Shown: positions 27,302 through 36,837 of the stretch, one piece after another | Position numbering within the stretch: position 1 is the first letter of the stretch | Layout: the number at the start of each line of letters is the position of its first letter | Source: Paraglaciecola sp034111145 | GTDB lineage: Bacteria; Pseudomonadota; Gammaproteobacteria; Enterobacterales; Alteromonadaceae | Length of the DNA: 64,000 bases | Direction: 5' to 3' | Assembly: GCA_034111145.1 (NCBI GenBank) | Contig: JAWUXU010000019.1 | Span: forward strand, 4,215-68,214 | Translations under genes and position numbers: made by a program | The notes under the pieces: model-generated | Database searches by the model: none | Told to the model about the DNA's origin: nothing | What the model saw: the letters and a program-made list of their open reading frames with translations, nothing else

Positions 27302-28475
27302 TTTGCGTTTTGACAAAACAGCTGGAATCAAAGTTATTCTAAGAAATCATCCATTCAATTAGGGATTTATTTTATGTTGCATTGAAAATGCCAATCAAAA
27401 AAATTGGTTTCCGACCATAAAATAATACGAATTTGGCGTTATAAACCTTGCAGCAAGCACCGCAAACTTTATATTAGAACATGCAAACAAAGTGTAAATA
27501 ACGAGTAAAATTACACTCTTTATGCACGAAGATATGTATTAAAAAACTTGTTTGGCTTTTTTAACTTTGACCCATAACATCCCTATACTTCAAAAGATAA
27601 CATGGCGGAAGTCATTATAAGATTTAGAATTTACCTAGAAACCAAGACGATAATATCTTTAATAACGCGGTATTAACTATCAAATCGATGACATAGAGTG
27701 CCAGAGAAAAAATGAACCTGACTAAAACATGTTTTGTTAATAACAATAAGACAGACGGTGTATCTGACGTTCAAGAAAAATGTCCTGATGATTACTGTCG
27801 AACACATATTAGCTATGTTCCTAGTCAAGATTGTTATGTGCTTTAGTTGACGAAAACAAGTAACATATCCTTGAAAACTAGGGGTTTTAATTATTTACTT
27901 ATAATGAAACACCTCTGTGCAGTTTAATGAGATAATCCAGCAATCAGATTTATACTCGATATTTTTTCGAAGTAAGTGGCAATAGATGAATCAAAAAGTA
28001 ATAAATTTACATTGTGATTAGTTAAAATTAAAAGCCTGTAAAGTACTTTCCTTCGTATATGTCCTCCATATAGAGGTCAATGTTAATAGTTACTGAAAAC
28101 TGTTGGAGATATTTCAGACATGGCTTTGGAGCGTGTTTCTCGCGTTTCACTTGGACAACAAATCAATATAAATTTCGGGCGTTTTATTATGTCTGGTGTA
28201 AGCAATATCAATAAATAATCTGCTTTGGTATTTTTTCTTATAGTAAAAAAATTCATGATATAAACATAAACGCTACATATCATATAAATAATGCCAGTGT
28301 AATTGAGCAATATATTAGGTGAAATAAACATTGCATGAATATTATTGAGTACTATTGTTTTTGTACCTCTGATGATGTGTGTGAATATGAAAAATAGACT
28401 TTTCTCCTAGTAGAGGATGTTTTTCAACAATATTTATATATTGAGGATAAAAGCGACACGTTAAGGAGATATATA
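27302..28475. other. Long, mostly gene-free region between EPS and H-NOX modules
   Basis: About 1.2 kb, AT-rich. Apart from one doubtful 44-codon ORF (27712-27846) I find no gene with a ribosome site and recognisable product. An 82-codon minus-strand frame near 28,200 looks spurious. The last 20 bp hold the ribosome site of the receiver gene. Confidence 0.5.
27712..27846 (+). CDS. Doubtful 44-residue ORF with a thrombospondin-type-3-like stretch
   Basis: ATG at 27712 to TAG at 27844-27846. The segment NNNKTDGVSDVQEKCPDD resembles one calcium-binding thrombospondin type 3 repeat of the kind found in OmpA-like surface proteins (DGVSD...D.CP). It has four Cys and no signal peptide. Only a weak purine-rich stretch precedes the ATG. 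It could be a relic of a larger surface protein or chance. Confidence 0.25.
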   Translation: MNLTKTCFVNNNKTDGVSDVQEKCPDDYCRTHISYVPSQDCYVL

Positions 28476-28880
28476 GTGAATGATGAATATACAATAACGA
28501 AGTCAACTATGACGGTGCTTTGCGTCGACGATGAATTAGATATTCTTCAATCAATGAAACGTTTATTACATAAAAAAAACTACCACTTGTTGTTAGCCAC
28601 AAGTGGAGTGAAGGCATTAGAACTTTTGCAACACAACGATGTTCATCTTATCATTTCGGATATGAGAATGCCTAGCATGTCAGGAACAGATCTGTTCAAG
28701 AAGATAGCCATATCTTATCCCGACAGTTATCGTATTTTATTGACTGGATATGCAAATATGGAGTCGTCAATAAACGCTGTAAATAATGGAGAAATTCACC
28801 GATATTTACAAAAACCATGGGACAACGATGAGCTAATCAGTGCAATCGAAGAAGGGTTAAAAACGTTTGATAGAAGCTAA
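28476..28880 (+). CDS. Stand-alone response-regulator receiver domain
   Basis: A 134-residue single REC domain from GTG 28476, with a strong AAGGAG site. Acidic residues D18/D19, phospho-acceptor D62 in ISDMRMPSMSG and a Lys in LQKPWDNDEL are all present, so it should accept phosphate. There is no output domain, so it must signal by protein contact or act in a phosphorelay. It is convergent with the histidine kinase gene (43-nt gap), the most obvious partner. Its KPWD-type receiver resembles that of the sigma-54 regulator at 10128. Confidence 0.92.
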   Translation: MNDEYTITKSTMTVLCVDDELDILQSMKRLLHKKNYHLLLATSGVKALELLQHNDVHLIISDMRMPSMSGTDLFKKIAISYPDSYRILLTGYANMESSINAVNNGEIHRYLQKPWDNDELISAIEEGLKTFDRS

Positions 28881-28923
28881 CTAAAACCTATGTTTTGACA
28901 GAAGCTGATAATTAGGCTGAAGA

Positions 28924-30462
28924 CTAAATATTCACTGGAAAAGATAAGTTAAAAGTAGTATCTAAGCCTAATTGAGAATCAATAGAAATCTGCGCGTCGT
29001 GTGCTTCAAGAACAACACGCGAAACAGAAAATCCTAAACCGATGCCAACCGGGGTAAGCCCAGTAGTGAAAAAAGGAGTGAATAACGTTTCAATAGTTTC
29101 TTCACCCATTCCACTTCCATTATATTTAATATGTATAGTCACTCTATGGTTGTCTTCGGTCTGCGATATGCTGAGTTTGCCATCTACTTTCATAGCGTTT
29201 GCTGCATTGATAAACAAGTTGACAAAGACCTGTTGAAGTTGCCCTAAATTACCCAAAACTAAGGGACATAAATCGGTCAGTTGATTGTCTACTTGATGTC
29301 CCGACTTAAATGCGTTCCCAGTAATTTTTAATGCGTCATCAACACATTTATTGAGGGACATTTGAATCAGCTTGGGATTCAGGTCCTGAGAGAAACCACT
29401 TAAATTATCTAGAATAATCCTAATCCTATTTAAACCACCAATATTAGACGTTAATAAGTCTTTGGCATCCTCATCTATATATGTAAGGTCTATTTTTTCA
29501 CATAGTGAAGTAAAAAACGTCAAATTCAAATTTTTATGAATTGCCAATTCACTTTTAAGTGAATCATGTAGTCTTTTATAATCTTTCAAATATTCTTTAA
29601 GTACGTTCATATTTGAAAGAATAAAGGCCACAGGGTTGTTAATATCATGAGCAATGCCAGCGGCTAAATAACCTAGAGAAGCCATTCTCTCAGATTGGAT
29701 GAGTAGACGCTTGGCACTTTCAAGGTTACTTATTGAATCTTGAAGTTGAACGTTACGTTTTAAGATACCTTCGTCTGATAACCTTCTTTTTATACCGCTA
29801 GTAATATGCTCCCTTGCTGTTGCCAGTATAGGAAATATTTCATCATCAACTAAATCCATTTTAATCAAAAAAGCTAGCCAGCCTACTTTACCGTCAGACA
29901 AGGTGAAATTCATATAAAGTACCCGACCGAACTGCTCTAAATACTGATAATCATCGTTGCAGACAGCAGAAACAAACCAAGAATTTAATACTTCAGGTTC
30001 ACTAAGGGGTAAGCTGGTATTGACGAGTTTTTGAAGTTCATTCTGACTATGCCATCCATGCTCTTTACCCCATGCCTCGTCATGCTTCTCGTTTAATCTG
30101 ACACCATCTTGAGTCACAAAGTAGAATCCATATTGCGCAGCACAATACTGGCAAGTTAATTCAACTATGTTGCTGATCATCTTGTTTAGCGGAAGCTCTG
30201 ACGCAACCTCCATTGAAGCTTTACTCAGATATTCTAGTTCAGATTTTTTTTTTATAGAAAAAGCCAATGCACTTTTCAAAGACTGATTTGTTTCGTAAAT
30301 CTCTAACGAATAACGCTCTAATTCATGTTCTGCCAAATTTCGTGCTTTCTTTTCTCTCTCGACCATGTGTTCAAGAACGGCAATGCGTTTATGAAGTTTC
30401 TCGACAGATTGGCTATCACTAGTTAGAAGTTCAGACGTCTTAGACTCTATATTCTTGCTCAA
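28924..30462 (-). CDS. Soluble histidine kinase paired with H-NOX
   Basis: 512 residues without membrane helices. An N-terminal coiled coil (about 20-80) is followed by a GAF-like sensor region (85-225), the dimerisation/phosphoacceptor domain with H272 in GIAHDINNP and a HATPase domain with the N box (NLFINAANAM, about 415-424) and G2-like GIGLGFS (473-479). In the G1 box the usual Asp is Tyr447 (IKYNGSGMG), which would weaken ATP binding. It overlaps the H-NOX gene by 4 nt, the standard H-NOX/HnoK arrangement, so it is probably controlled by the NO sensor. No enzymatic activity can be assumed. Confidence 0.88.
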   Translation of the reverse strand: MSKNIESKTSELLTSDSQSVEKLHKRIAVLEHMVEREKKARNLAEHELERYSLEIYETNQSLKSALAFSIKKKSELEYLSKASMEVASELPLNKMISNIVELTCQYCAAQYGFYFVTQDGVRLNEKHDEAWGKEHGWHSQNELQKLVNTSLPLSEPEVLNSWFVSAVCNDDYQYLEQFGRVLYMNFTLSDGKVGWLAFLIKMDLVDDEIFPILATAREHITSGIKRRLSDEGILKRNVQLQDSISNLESAKRLLIQSERMASLGYLAAGIAHDINNPVAFILSNMNVLKEYLKDYKRLHDSLKSELAIHKNLNLTFFTSLCEKIDLTYIDEDAKDLLTSNIGGLNRIRIILDNLSGFSQDLNPKLIQMSLNKCVDDALKITGNAFKSGHQVDNQLTDLCPLVLGNLGQLQQVFVNLFINAANAMKVDGKLSISQTEDNHRVTIHIKYNGSGMGEETIETLFTPFFTTGLTPVGIGLGFSVSRVVLEAHDAQISIDSQLGLDTTFNLSFPVNI

Positions 30463-31001
30463 ACCTTCTCAACCTCTAGCACACAACAACGACCGCTTTC
30501 ATGTTCACATCCAATCTGGGATACTTTTACTTTTTGACTAGTATGCGTGGCAGGACTAGGCAAAATGTCTTCACATAAAAAACATAACTTACCTGCAGAC
30601 TGGTAATGGGATAGGATTTTTTTAGGCGTTTCAGACAAAAAAGTAGATTTAGGATGTAAGGTATCTGTATCCAGTTTATCCGCCTCAAGGTGGATAAAAC
30701 TATGAACCGTATGTGCAGACTCAAATACATCTGTAAAATTATGCACACCTGCAGGGGCAAAAGTATAGAACGCTCTAAATACCCATTTTCCGGATACAAA
30801 CTGTGCATTTTTTACATATATGATTTTTTTATCTACCCCTAGGCAAATTAGGGTGAATAACTTTTGGTCATCATAAGTACCGAATGTAGTGTAACCCCCT
30901 ACACTTGGCAGTTCAGCTTCATTTAACAAATTATCCCAAAACTCATCTCCCCAAAGTTCGTTGATAAATTCATTAAAATTTACAAACACTATACCTTTCA
31001 T
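30459..31001 (-). CDS. H-NOX heme nitric oxide-binding protein
   Basis: 180 residues with the H-NOX pattern: MKGIVF start, WDNLL, the proximal heme-ligand His104 in FIHLEADKL, and the Cys cluster (C140, C165, C172/C173) that matches the zinc-site region of bacterial H-NOX proteins. Such proteins bind NO through heme and switch a cognate kinase. The heme-propionate motif YxSxR reads Y133-Q-S135-A-G137: the Arg is replaced by Gly. Heme affinity may therefore differ. It is first in an operon with the kinase. The EPS locus lies close by, and H-NOX signalling is known to affect biofilm in related genera. Confidence 0.88.
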   Translation of the reverse strand: MKGIVFVNFNEFINELWGDEFWDNLLNEAELPSVGGYTTFGTYDDQKLFTLICLGVDKKIIYVKNAQFVSGKWVFRAFYTFAPAGVHNFTDVFESAHTVHSFIHLEADKLDTDTLHPKSTFLSETPKKILSHYQSAGKLCFLCEDILPSPATHTSQKVKVSQIGCEHESGRCCVLEVEKV

Positions 31002-31645
31002 AAAACGGTCTCTTAAAACGTTCTTAATTATTATTGGTTACTTTTTTGTATTTTCCAATTATTAATTTCATAAAAATTGAAGTTTTCATAATCTTTTTTA
31101 ATCTACACTACCCTGGTATATAAAGCTGTGCAGCTCTATAAATATTATAATCACTGCTCATTGGAAAAAAGAAAGTGTCGCGTTCTTGGATTCGTCAAAC
31201 AGGTTTTTCATATTGCCATATTGGACGGGGTCATTAAAAAAATATAAAAGCTGACTCACAGCACTATAAAATTGATGGTCTCGAATTATTCACATTAGGT
31301 TATTTTTACAGGGGATGGGGATAGCAACACTGGCACAATTTTTAATAATCAACATGAGGTTAATAATTTAAGATAAGGAGATAACTCCGACAAAGACTTG
31401 AAGTTATAACTGCTTCTATTGCAGTTGAATATGCTGAACAATTTAACTGCAACATGTGATTTTCACCATGGCGCATTAATTACTGATTTAATGATTATCT
31501 GCTTAGGTAAAACGTATTCAAAGAACTGCAACCGACTCAAATAATATAACCTCAATCGCTGCTCAAATATTAAAATTGTTTGTTCTAAGCAGGATTTCTA
31601 TACCATTGTTTGTCAGCTAAAATTCAGGCAGTTATTCGAAAGGGA
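31002..31645. other. Gene-free region upstream of the H-NOX operon
   Basis: About 640 bp, AT-rich, holding the H-NOX promoter (not identifiable) and the 3' side of the lipoprotein gene. Short ORFs here lack ribosome sites and homology I can recognise. Confidence 0.45.
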
Positions 31646-32290
31646 TCAAGTAAACATTCTCCAAAACCAGCCTTTAGACAATTCATCTTCGCAGGTTTTT
31701 AACTGAGTTGCATATTTTAAAGAGCGTGCATTTACCATTTTAGCCACGGTTTTTAGCCACGGTTTTTTATGATAGCTGCCACGTTTATAACCCCCCCAAC
31801 CTTCGTGGTAATTAAGATACTGTAATTCAGCATTCCATTTTGATACACCATTTATTTTATTGGTTTTGTTAATAAACCAGCCCATAAAGTCCATGGCATC
31901 ATGGAAATCGGTACGATCAGCCCACGAGTTGTCTGTCTCACGTTTGTAATCATCCCAAGTAGGAGTCTTGGCCTGTGAATAACCATAGGCACTACTGACA
32001 CGCCCCCAAGGGATCAATCCAAAAAACAAATAATCCTTAGGTGGACGGGCTTTTGCTTTGAACGAGCTCTCCTGATACATCATTGACATAGGAATATGAA
32101 TAGGAACGCCCCACTTTTTTCTCATATCAGTTGCAGTTTCAAACCAATCTCGCTTTTCAATAAAAATATCGCAAATGTTACTGATATTTTTAGGCGGTGT
32201 GGCAGTACACGCTCCTAAAAATATGGTGCTGGCCGTAATCATTAAAATAATTTTTAAAAACTGATAGTTTTTTTTGAACTTTTTATCCAT
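31646..32290 (-). CDS. Lytic transglycosylase-like lipoprotein
   Basis: 214 residues. A basic N-terminus and lipobox (FLGAC) indicate an envelope lipoprotein. The lysozyme-like fold of transglycosylase SLT domains is suggested by MMYQESSFKAKA, with the putative catalytic Glu, and SSAYGYSQAKTPTWDDY, followed by aromatic-rich YLNYHEGWGGY. It would cleave peptidoglycan or assist wall remodelling. It is a single gene; the substrate is not established for this subfamily. Confidence 0.8.
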   Translation of the reverse strand: MDKKFKKNYQFLKIILMITASTIFLGACTATPPKNISNICDIFIEKRDWFETATDMRKKWGVPIHIPMSMMYQESSFKAKARPPKDYLFFGLIPWGRVSSAYGYSQAKTPTWDDYKRETDNSWADRTDFHDAMDFMGWFINKTNKINGVSKWNAELQYLNYHEGWGGYKRGSYHKKPWLKTVAKMVNARSLKYATQLKTCEDELSKGWFWRMFT

Positions 32291-32347
32291 AACCTACTCT
32301 TAGTTATTGTGTTCTAGTTATTATGTGTTTCTCTGATACTAGCTTTC

Positions 32348-32375
32348 AAGCCTGATATTTATCAGGCTTTTTTTT
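32348..32375 (+). terminator. Hairpin with T-tract between gshA and the lipoprotein gene
   Basis: AAGCCTGAT / ATCAGGCTT, a 9-bp stem with an ATTT loop, has eight T on its + strand side. No + strand gene ends here, and on the minus strand, where gshA ends 18 bp earlier, the U-tract is missing. It may block antisense transcription or act weakly for gshA. Confidence 0.5.
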
Positions 32376-32392
32376 GCCTTAGGTTCATCAGT

Positions 32393-34000
32393 TTAAGCAA
32401 CCGAAAAATAACTACTTAGAAAGTCATCGAAAGAAATATTATCCTGTTGCTCAATGATACGCTGCTTGTTAATGGACAACTCGGCGTGTTCTGTCAATTC
32501 ATCAGCATTCATAAATTGATAATCAGAATCTAATAATTGCTGTTTGTAGTCTTCTGCCAAAGCTAAACCCAATGCCCCATTGTCACATTGTTGGCTAATC
32601 AATCGTTGTAAAATTTTGGCTGACGGAGTCAGACTAGGTTCAAGTATCTTTTGTTTTTCCAGTTGTAATGCAGTCGAATAATGTGTGGTGTCATTCGCTT
32701 GGTCAAGAACCAAAGCTACTTCTTGCATATCAGAAAATAGCTGCAATGCCCAAGCAGATAGACCTATGGATTGTTGCTCATTTAAGAGCATTAGCTCAGG
32801 GTCTCGCCCATAGTTCACTACCGCACTTAAATTAGCTTCGGTTTCATCATAATGCTGTGCATTCATCAACTCACTTGGCTTAGTAACGCAATACAACAGA
32901 AATACATCAAGAAAATAAAACTGATTTTCCTCAATACCTATAGCACTAAACGGATTAACGTCTAAAGCCCGCACTTCTATGTAACTAACACCTCTTTTAT
33001 CCAACGCCTCTGACGGTTTTTCTAACGAATAGGTTGGCTGTTTAGGTCTAATAGGTGAATAAAGTTCATTTTCAATCTGCAAAACGTTGGCATTTAGCTG
33101 TTGATGCTCGCCTTGTTGCTTATCAGCATACTTTTGGTAATCCGAAGAAGGCTGGTTAATCGCGGCTCTCAATGATGCAATGTAGCTATCTATTTGGTTA
33201 TAACAAATATTTAAACCAGATTGGGCGCTGTTAGTATATCCCAAATCACTCATTCTAAGAGATGTGGCATAGGGTAAGTAAAAGGTGCCGACTCCCAACT
33301 CTTTAAAAGGCAGATTGGTTTTTTTACCTTTTATAAATGAGCTGCAAACAGCAGGAGAGGCTCCATACAGATAAGGTATTAGCCAACAAAAGCGACGGTA
33401 ATTCCTGATCAACGCAAAATAGGCTGCAGAAATCGCATCTTTATCAGATTTTTTATGGTTCTTCTCTTCAGATGTTTTATTTAACCACTGTTGCCAGAAC
33501 TCGTCAGGTAGAGAAAAATTAAAATGCACGCCCGAGATAGCTTGCATCATACTGCCGTAGCGGTTTTTTAAGCCTACTCGATACAGTGTTTTCATTTTTC
33601 CTACGTTAGACGAACCATAATTGGCGATAGGGATCGCATCTTGATTTTCGATAAAACAAGGCATGCTCATAGGCCATAGACGTTCATCACCTATATTTGA
33701 AACCGCAAATTTGTGCACATCATTTAACTGTCCGATAGTTTTTTTTACAGACACTTCAGGCGGCGTGATAAATTCCAATAAAGACTCAGAAAAATCGGTA
33801 GTGATAAACTCATGGGTCAGGGCTGCCCCAAGTGCCAGTTGATGAGGGCTCTGTGCCAAACCGCCGTCTGGTTCGATACGCAAGGTTTCACGCTCTATTC
33901 CATGACGTATTCCAGTTAAGGTTTGCGCAACTGCTTGGTCTTGTAATACATTTAAACGCTCTGCAAAAGATGTCTGATTTACTTGCAAAATACTATCCAA
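32393..34000 (-). CDS. gshA: Glutamate-cysteine ligase
   Basis: First step of glutathione synthesis: ATP-dependent joining of L-glutamate and L-cysteine. The proteobacterial type 1 enzyme is recognised from GIERETLRIEPDGGLAQSPHQLALGAALTH, FSESLLEFITPP and the later YIEVRALDVNPFSAIGI. Length (535 residues) is slightly longer than in E. coli. It is monocistronic in this window; glutathione synthetase is not seen nearby. Confidence 0.96.
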   Translation of the reverse strand: MDSILQVNQTSFAERLNVLQDQAVAQTLTGIRHGIERETLRIEPDGGLAQSPHQLALGAALTHEFITTDFSESLLEFITPPEVSVKKTIGQLNDVHKFAVSNIGDERLWPMSMPCFIENQDAIPIANYGSSNVGKMKTLYRVGLKNRYGSMMQAISGVHFNFSLPDEFWQQWLNKTSEEKNHKKSDKDAISAAYFALIRNYRRFCWLIPYLYGASPAVCSSFIKGKKTNLPFKELGVGTFYLPYATSLRMSDLGYTNSAQSGLNICYNQIDSYIASLRAAINQPSSDYQKYADKQQGEHQQLNANVLQIENELYSPIRPKQPTYSLEKPSEALDKRGVSYIEVRALDVNPFSAIGIEENQFYFLDVFLLYCVTKPSELMNAQHYDETEANLSAVVNYGRDPELMLLNEQQSIGLSAWALQLFSDMQEVALVLDQANDTTHYSTALQLEKQKILEPSLTPSAKILQRLISQQCDNGALGLALAEDYKQQLLDSDYQFMNADELTEHAELSINKQRIIEQQDNISFDDFLSSYFSVA

Positions 34001-34449
34001 CTAAAAATGAAAAAAACACTAATTAGCTCTAGTCTACCTGCAGTTTATAAATAAAGTAACTAGGGTCTGTTTATCTTCAATATAACATCTACATTTTCTT
34101 CAAAATATTCTCAATCAAGTCAAAAGCAGTGAAGGTTGACTATCTCCATAAACTGATATCGATCAAGGTTGGGAGTTTTGTGGGAAACATTCCGAGCTAA
34201 GTCATTTTTCAACTACCTTCGTTGCACAAATTTTGTGTAAGTTAAATAAACCTCAAGGTAGCAGCCACTTAATAAGCGTCTTGGAGTTCGAATAACTGGC
34301 ATCAGTATTGACAGTACATGAAAAGTAAACAGGTCCTCAAAACCAGAAATTTACATCAAGTAACAAATACACCAAATTATTTGTTAGAATATTACCAATA
34401 AATTTAGATACCCTCTTTAATAATTGACGACATTGAAGGAAGCACTATT
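34001..34449. other. Intergenic region with an FNR-like box
   Basis: About 450 bp between the divergent gshA and Hpt genes. It contains CTGATATCGATCAA (34153-34166), one mismatch from the FNR/EtrA consensus TTGATNNNNATCAA, but 284 bp from the nearest downstream start. Nothing else is supportable. Confidence 0.4.
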
Positions 34450-35001
34450 TTGTCTGGCTTTGACTTAAGCATTTTTGATGCCCAATTTGCTAAAAATCAG
34501 TTTAGTGGTAATCAATCATTATTGGTGAAAATATTAGAAAAATTCATTCAACAATATCAGCATTTTGATACTTTACTCATTGAAAGGGTACAACAAAAAG
34601 ATTCCCATCTGGTTGACCTTCAAGTGCATACTTTAAAAGGGGTGAGTGGAAACTTGGGGATGAAGGCTTTACACAGCGCCTGTAAAGAACTTGAATTATA
34701 TTTGGCTAACCAAGTAACCGAATACACAGTAGAAGAATTCTTGCAGATTTTTAAGCAAACATTATCCTTAGTTCAAAATTACTCAGCAGAAAACGATATT
34801 CAAGCAAGTCCTGAAGCTGCCCCTCAACAATATGACAAAACAACGCTAATCGCAGCCTTAAAAGGTTATGAATTTATTTCTGATAGTGCACTGAAAAACT
34901 ATTCGCAATCATTAGATTTATCGCCTGAAAAACTCATTAAATTGAAACAGGCTGTCGATAATTTAGATTATGCCATCGCCATTGTGCTGCTGGAGAAATA
35001 A
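34450..35001 (+). CDS. Hpt (histidine phosphotransfer) domain protein
   Basis: 183 residues starting at TTG 34450 behind GAAGGA. The Hpt signature VHTLKGVSGNLG places the phosphorylatable His at residue 60 in a four-helix bundle. The C-terminal half (after about 115) is helical and of unknown role. Stand-alone Hpt proteins pass phosphate between hybrid kinases and response regulators; no hybrid kinase is close by. The following gene starts within 4 nt, so the two are probably translationally coupled although functionally unrelated. Confidence 0.85.
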   Translation: MSGFDLSIFDAQFAKNQFSGNQSLLVKILEKFIQQYQHFDTLLIERVQQKDSHLVDLQVHTLKGVSGNLGMKALHSACKELELYLANQVTEYTVEEFLQIFKQTLSLVQNYSAENDIQASPEAAPQQYDKTTLIAALKGYEFISDSALKNYSQSLDLSPEKLIKLKQAVDNLDYAIAIVLLEK

Positions 35002-35005
35002 AAAA

Positions 35006-35716
35006 TTGTCAGCTTCGATAGAAGTATTGTTTGACCATCCTGATTTTGTGGTGATCAACAAACCTAATAATATTTCCGTGCAAAATGAGTCTCACCAATC
35101 AGGTATATTGCCACTGCTTTGCCAACAACTGAAGTTTGAAAAATTATGGTTGGTACATAGATTAGACAAAGTTACTTCTGGTCTTTTAATCTTAGCTAAA
35201 CACCCAAAATCAGCCGCTATTTTTGGCCAGTTGTTTGAGCAAAAAAAAATAGAAAAATACTATCTGGCTATTTCAGCGAAAAAGCCCAAGAAAAAACAAG
35301 GGGCCATCAAAGGCGGTATGAAAAAAGTGAGGGATGGGAAATGGATGTTGGACAACAGTGATACTGCTGTGGCCATTAGCCAATTTTTTAGTTTCTCAGT
35401 TTCCCCAGGTTTTCGAATATTTTTGATTAAACCTCTTACAGGTAAAACCCACCAGATTCGAGTGGCCTTAAAAAGTATTGGCAGCCCTATTCTCGGGGAC
35501 GAGATGTATAAAGGTGAAGGCTCAGACCGTACTTATCTTCATGCTTATTGCATACGCTTTGTTTATCGAGAACAACCCATATGCATAATCTGTCCTCCAA
35601 ATAAAGGTGCTTTATTTGTAAGTGATAACTTTAAGCAACAAGTCTCCAACTTAGCAACCCCTTGGACACTCAAATGGCCAGGTATCAAGTTGACTCAACC
35701 AAAATATGCTGGATAA
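35006..35716 (+). CDS. RluA-family pseudouridine synthase
   Basis: The likely start is TTG 35006, preceded by TGGAG; the longer frame from 34970 overlaps the Hpt gene and has no homology. The catalytic HRLDKVTSGLLI motif, with the nucleophilic Asp, and the later LIKPLTGKTHQIRVAL are intact. The product, 236 residues without an S4 domain, resembles small RluA-like enzymes acting on rRNA or tRNA uridines. The exact target cannot be assigned. It is the middle gene of a three-gene string with the Hpt and ketopantoate-reductase-like genes. Confidence 0.86.
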   Translation: MSASIEVLFDHPDFVVINKPNNISVQNESHQSGILPLLCQQLKFEKLWLVHRLDKVTSGLLILAKHPKSAAIFGQLFEQKKIEKYYLAISAKKPKKKQGAIKGGMKKVRDGKWMLDNSDTAVAISQFFSFSVSPGFRIFLIKPLTGKTHQIRVALKSIGSPILGDEMYKGEGSDRTYLHAYCIRFVYREQPICIICPPNKGALFVSDNFKQQVSNLATPWTLKWPGIKLTQPKYAG

Positions 35717-36620
35717 GACGTTACCTAACTTACCTAAAATAGCCATTGTTGGTAAAGGTGCTATAGGTGGGTTAGTTGGTTTTAAATGCCACCAACTCAA
35801 CTATGATTATCAGCACTTAATAAAAATACAACGACAGCAGCAATCATTCAAAGTCACAGATAATGCTGGTGAGTCGCATAATTTGAGACCAAACACTTCT
35901 GCCATAACTAATCCTGCCAAATTTGATTTGTTGATATTACCCGTAAAGGCTTATCAAGTGCTGCCAGTGTTAGAGCAATTGCAACCTTTTATTCAACCAA
36001 ACCATGTAATAATGCTACTCCATAACGGCATGGGCACAATCGAAAAGGTTAGAGAAAAGCTACCCAACAACCCATTAATTGCCGCCACCACAAGTTACGG
36101 AGCATTTAAACCTGATACAAATACGCTACTAGAAACAGGTTTGGGTCAAACTCATCTAGGCTGGTTGGGCAATGTTGATGCAGCGTTAAAGCAATCAATA
36201 GAGCCAATACTTTCATCGCTACTCCCACCGAGTCATTGGCATCAAGATATCAATCTAGCCTTATGGAAAAAATTAGCAGTTAACGCAGTGATTAACCCTC
36301 TTACCGCTATTCACAATTTGAAAAATGGCGAGCTTACAGATTTACAATACAGGGGCAACATCTCTAGTATTTGTAGTGAAATTGCAAAGGTGATGGGAGC
36401 GCTCGATTACTCAATTGACAGCGCCGAACTAGTTGAAAATGTACAGCAAGTGATAATAGCCACAGCAAACAACTACTCATCGATGCATCAAGATCTTAAA
36501 TTCAAACGTCAAACTGAAATAGCGTTTATCAATGGTTATATTACCTCTAAAGCAGATGAGTTAAATATCAAGGTTCCCCATAACCAACGATTGATTGAGC
36601 AAATCAGGCAACTAAAATAA
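35706..36620 (+). CDS. 2-dehydropantoate 2-reductase family protein
   Basis: 304 residues of the ApbA/PanE family. The Rossmann NADPH site is IAIVGKGAIGGLVG (with GxGxxG), followed by LLPVKAYQV and LLHNGMG. The C-terminal catalytic domain has LWKKLAVNAVINPLTAIHNLKNGEL with the conserved Lys and Asn. The reaction would be NADPH reduction of ketopantoate in coenzyme A synthesis. Paralogues with other 2-keto-acid substrates are common, so panE is likely but not proven. It overlaps the preceding gene by 11 nt. Confidence 0.82.
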   Translation: MLDKTLPNLPKIAIVGKGAIGGLVGFKCHQLNYDYQHLIKIQRQQQSFKVTDNAGESHNLRPNTSAITNPAKFDLLILPVKAYQVLPVLEQLQPFIQPNHVIMLLHNGMGTIEKVREKLPNNPLIAATTSYGAFKPDTNTLLETGLGQTHLGWLGNVDAALKQSIEPILSSLLPPSHWHQDINLALWKKLAVNAVINPLTAIHNLKNGELTDLQYRGNISSICSEIAKVMGALDYSIDSAELVENVQQVIIATANNYSSMHQDLKFKRQTEIAFINGYITSKADELNIKVPHNQRLIEQIRQLK

Positions 36621-36837
36621 TCACGCTGAATACTCTGAACTATCGACAAAATATGACCTAACAACTTAAGCTCAATCGTTATCTACTTGCTTGTTATAAC
36701 TAAGATAAATATGCAGTTGTTGCATACTCGCTCCCCATCCTTTACCGTGATCAGCGATTTGCTTAAGGCAGTAACTTTTTCTACTGTTGGGCTCCAAGGC
36801 TCCCATAAACAAGTGCTAGTGGTTTGGGTATAAATTT

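Noticed and set aside
28083..28331. 82-codon minus-strand ORF in the gap before the receiver gene
   Set aside because: No ribosome site, no recognisable domain and an AT-rich composition that yields hydrophobic frames by chance.
31431..31544. Short ORF (about 37 codons) upstream of the H-NOX operon
   Set aside because: No ribosome site directly before the ATG and no recognisable sequence.
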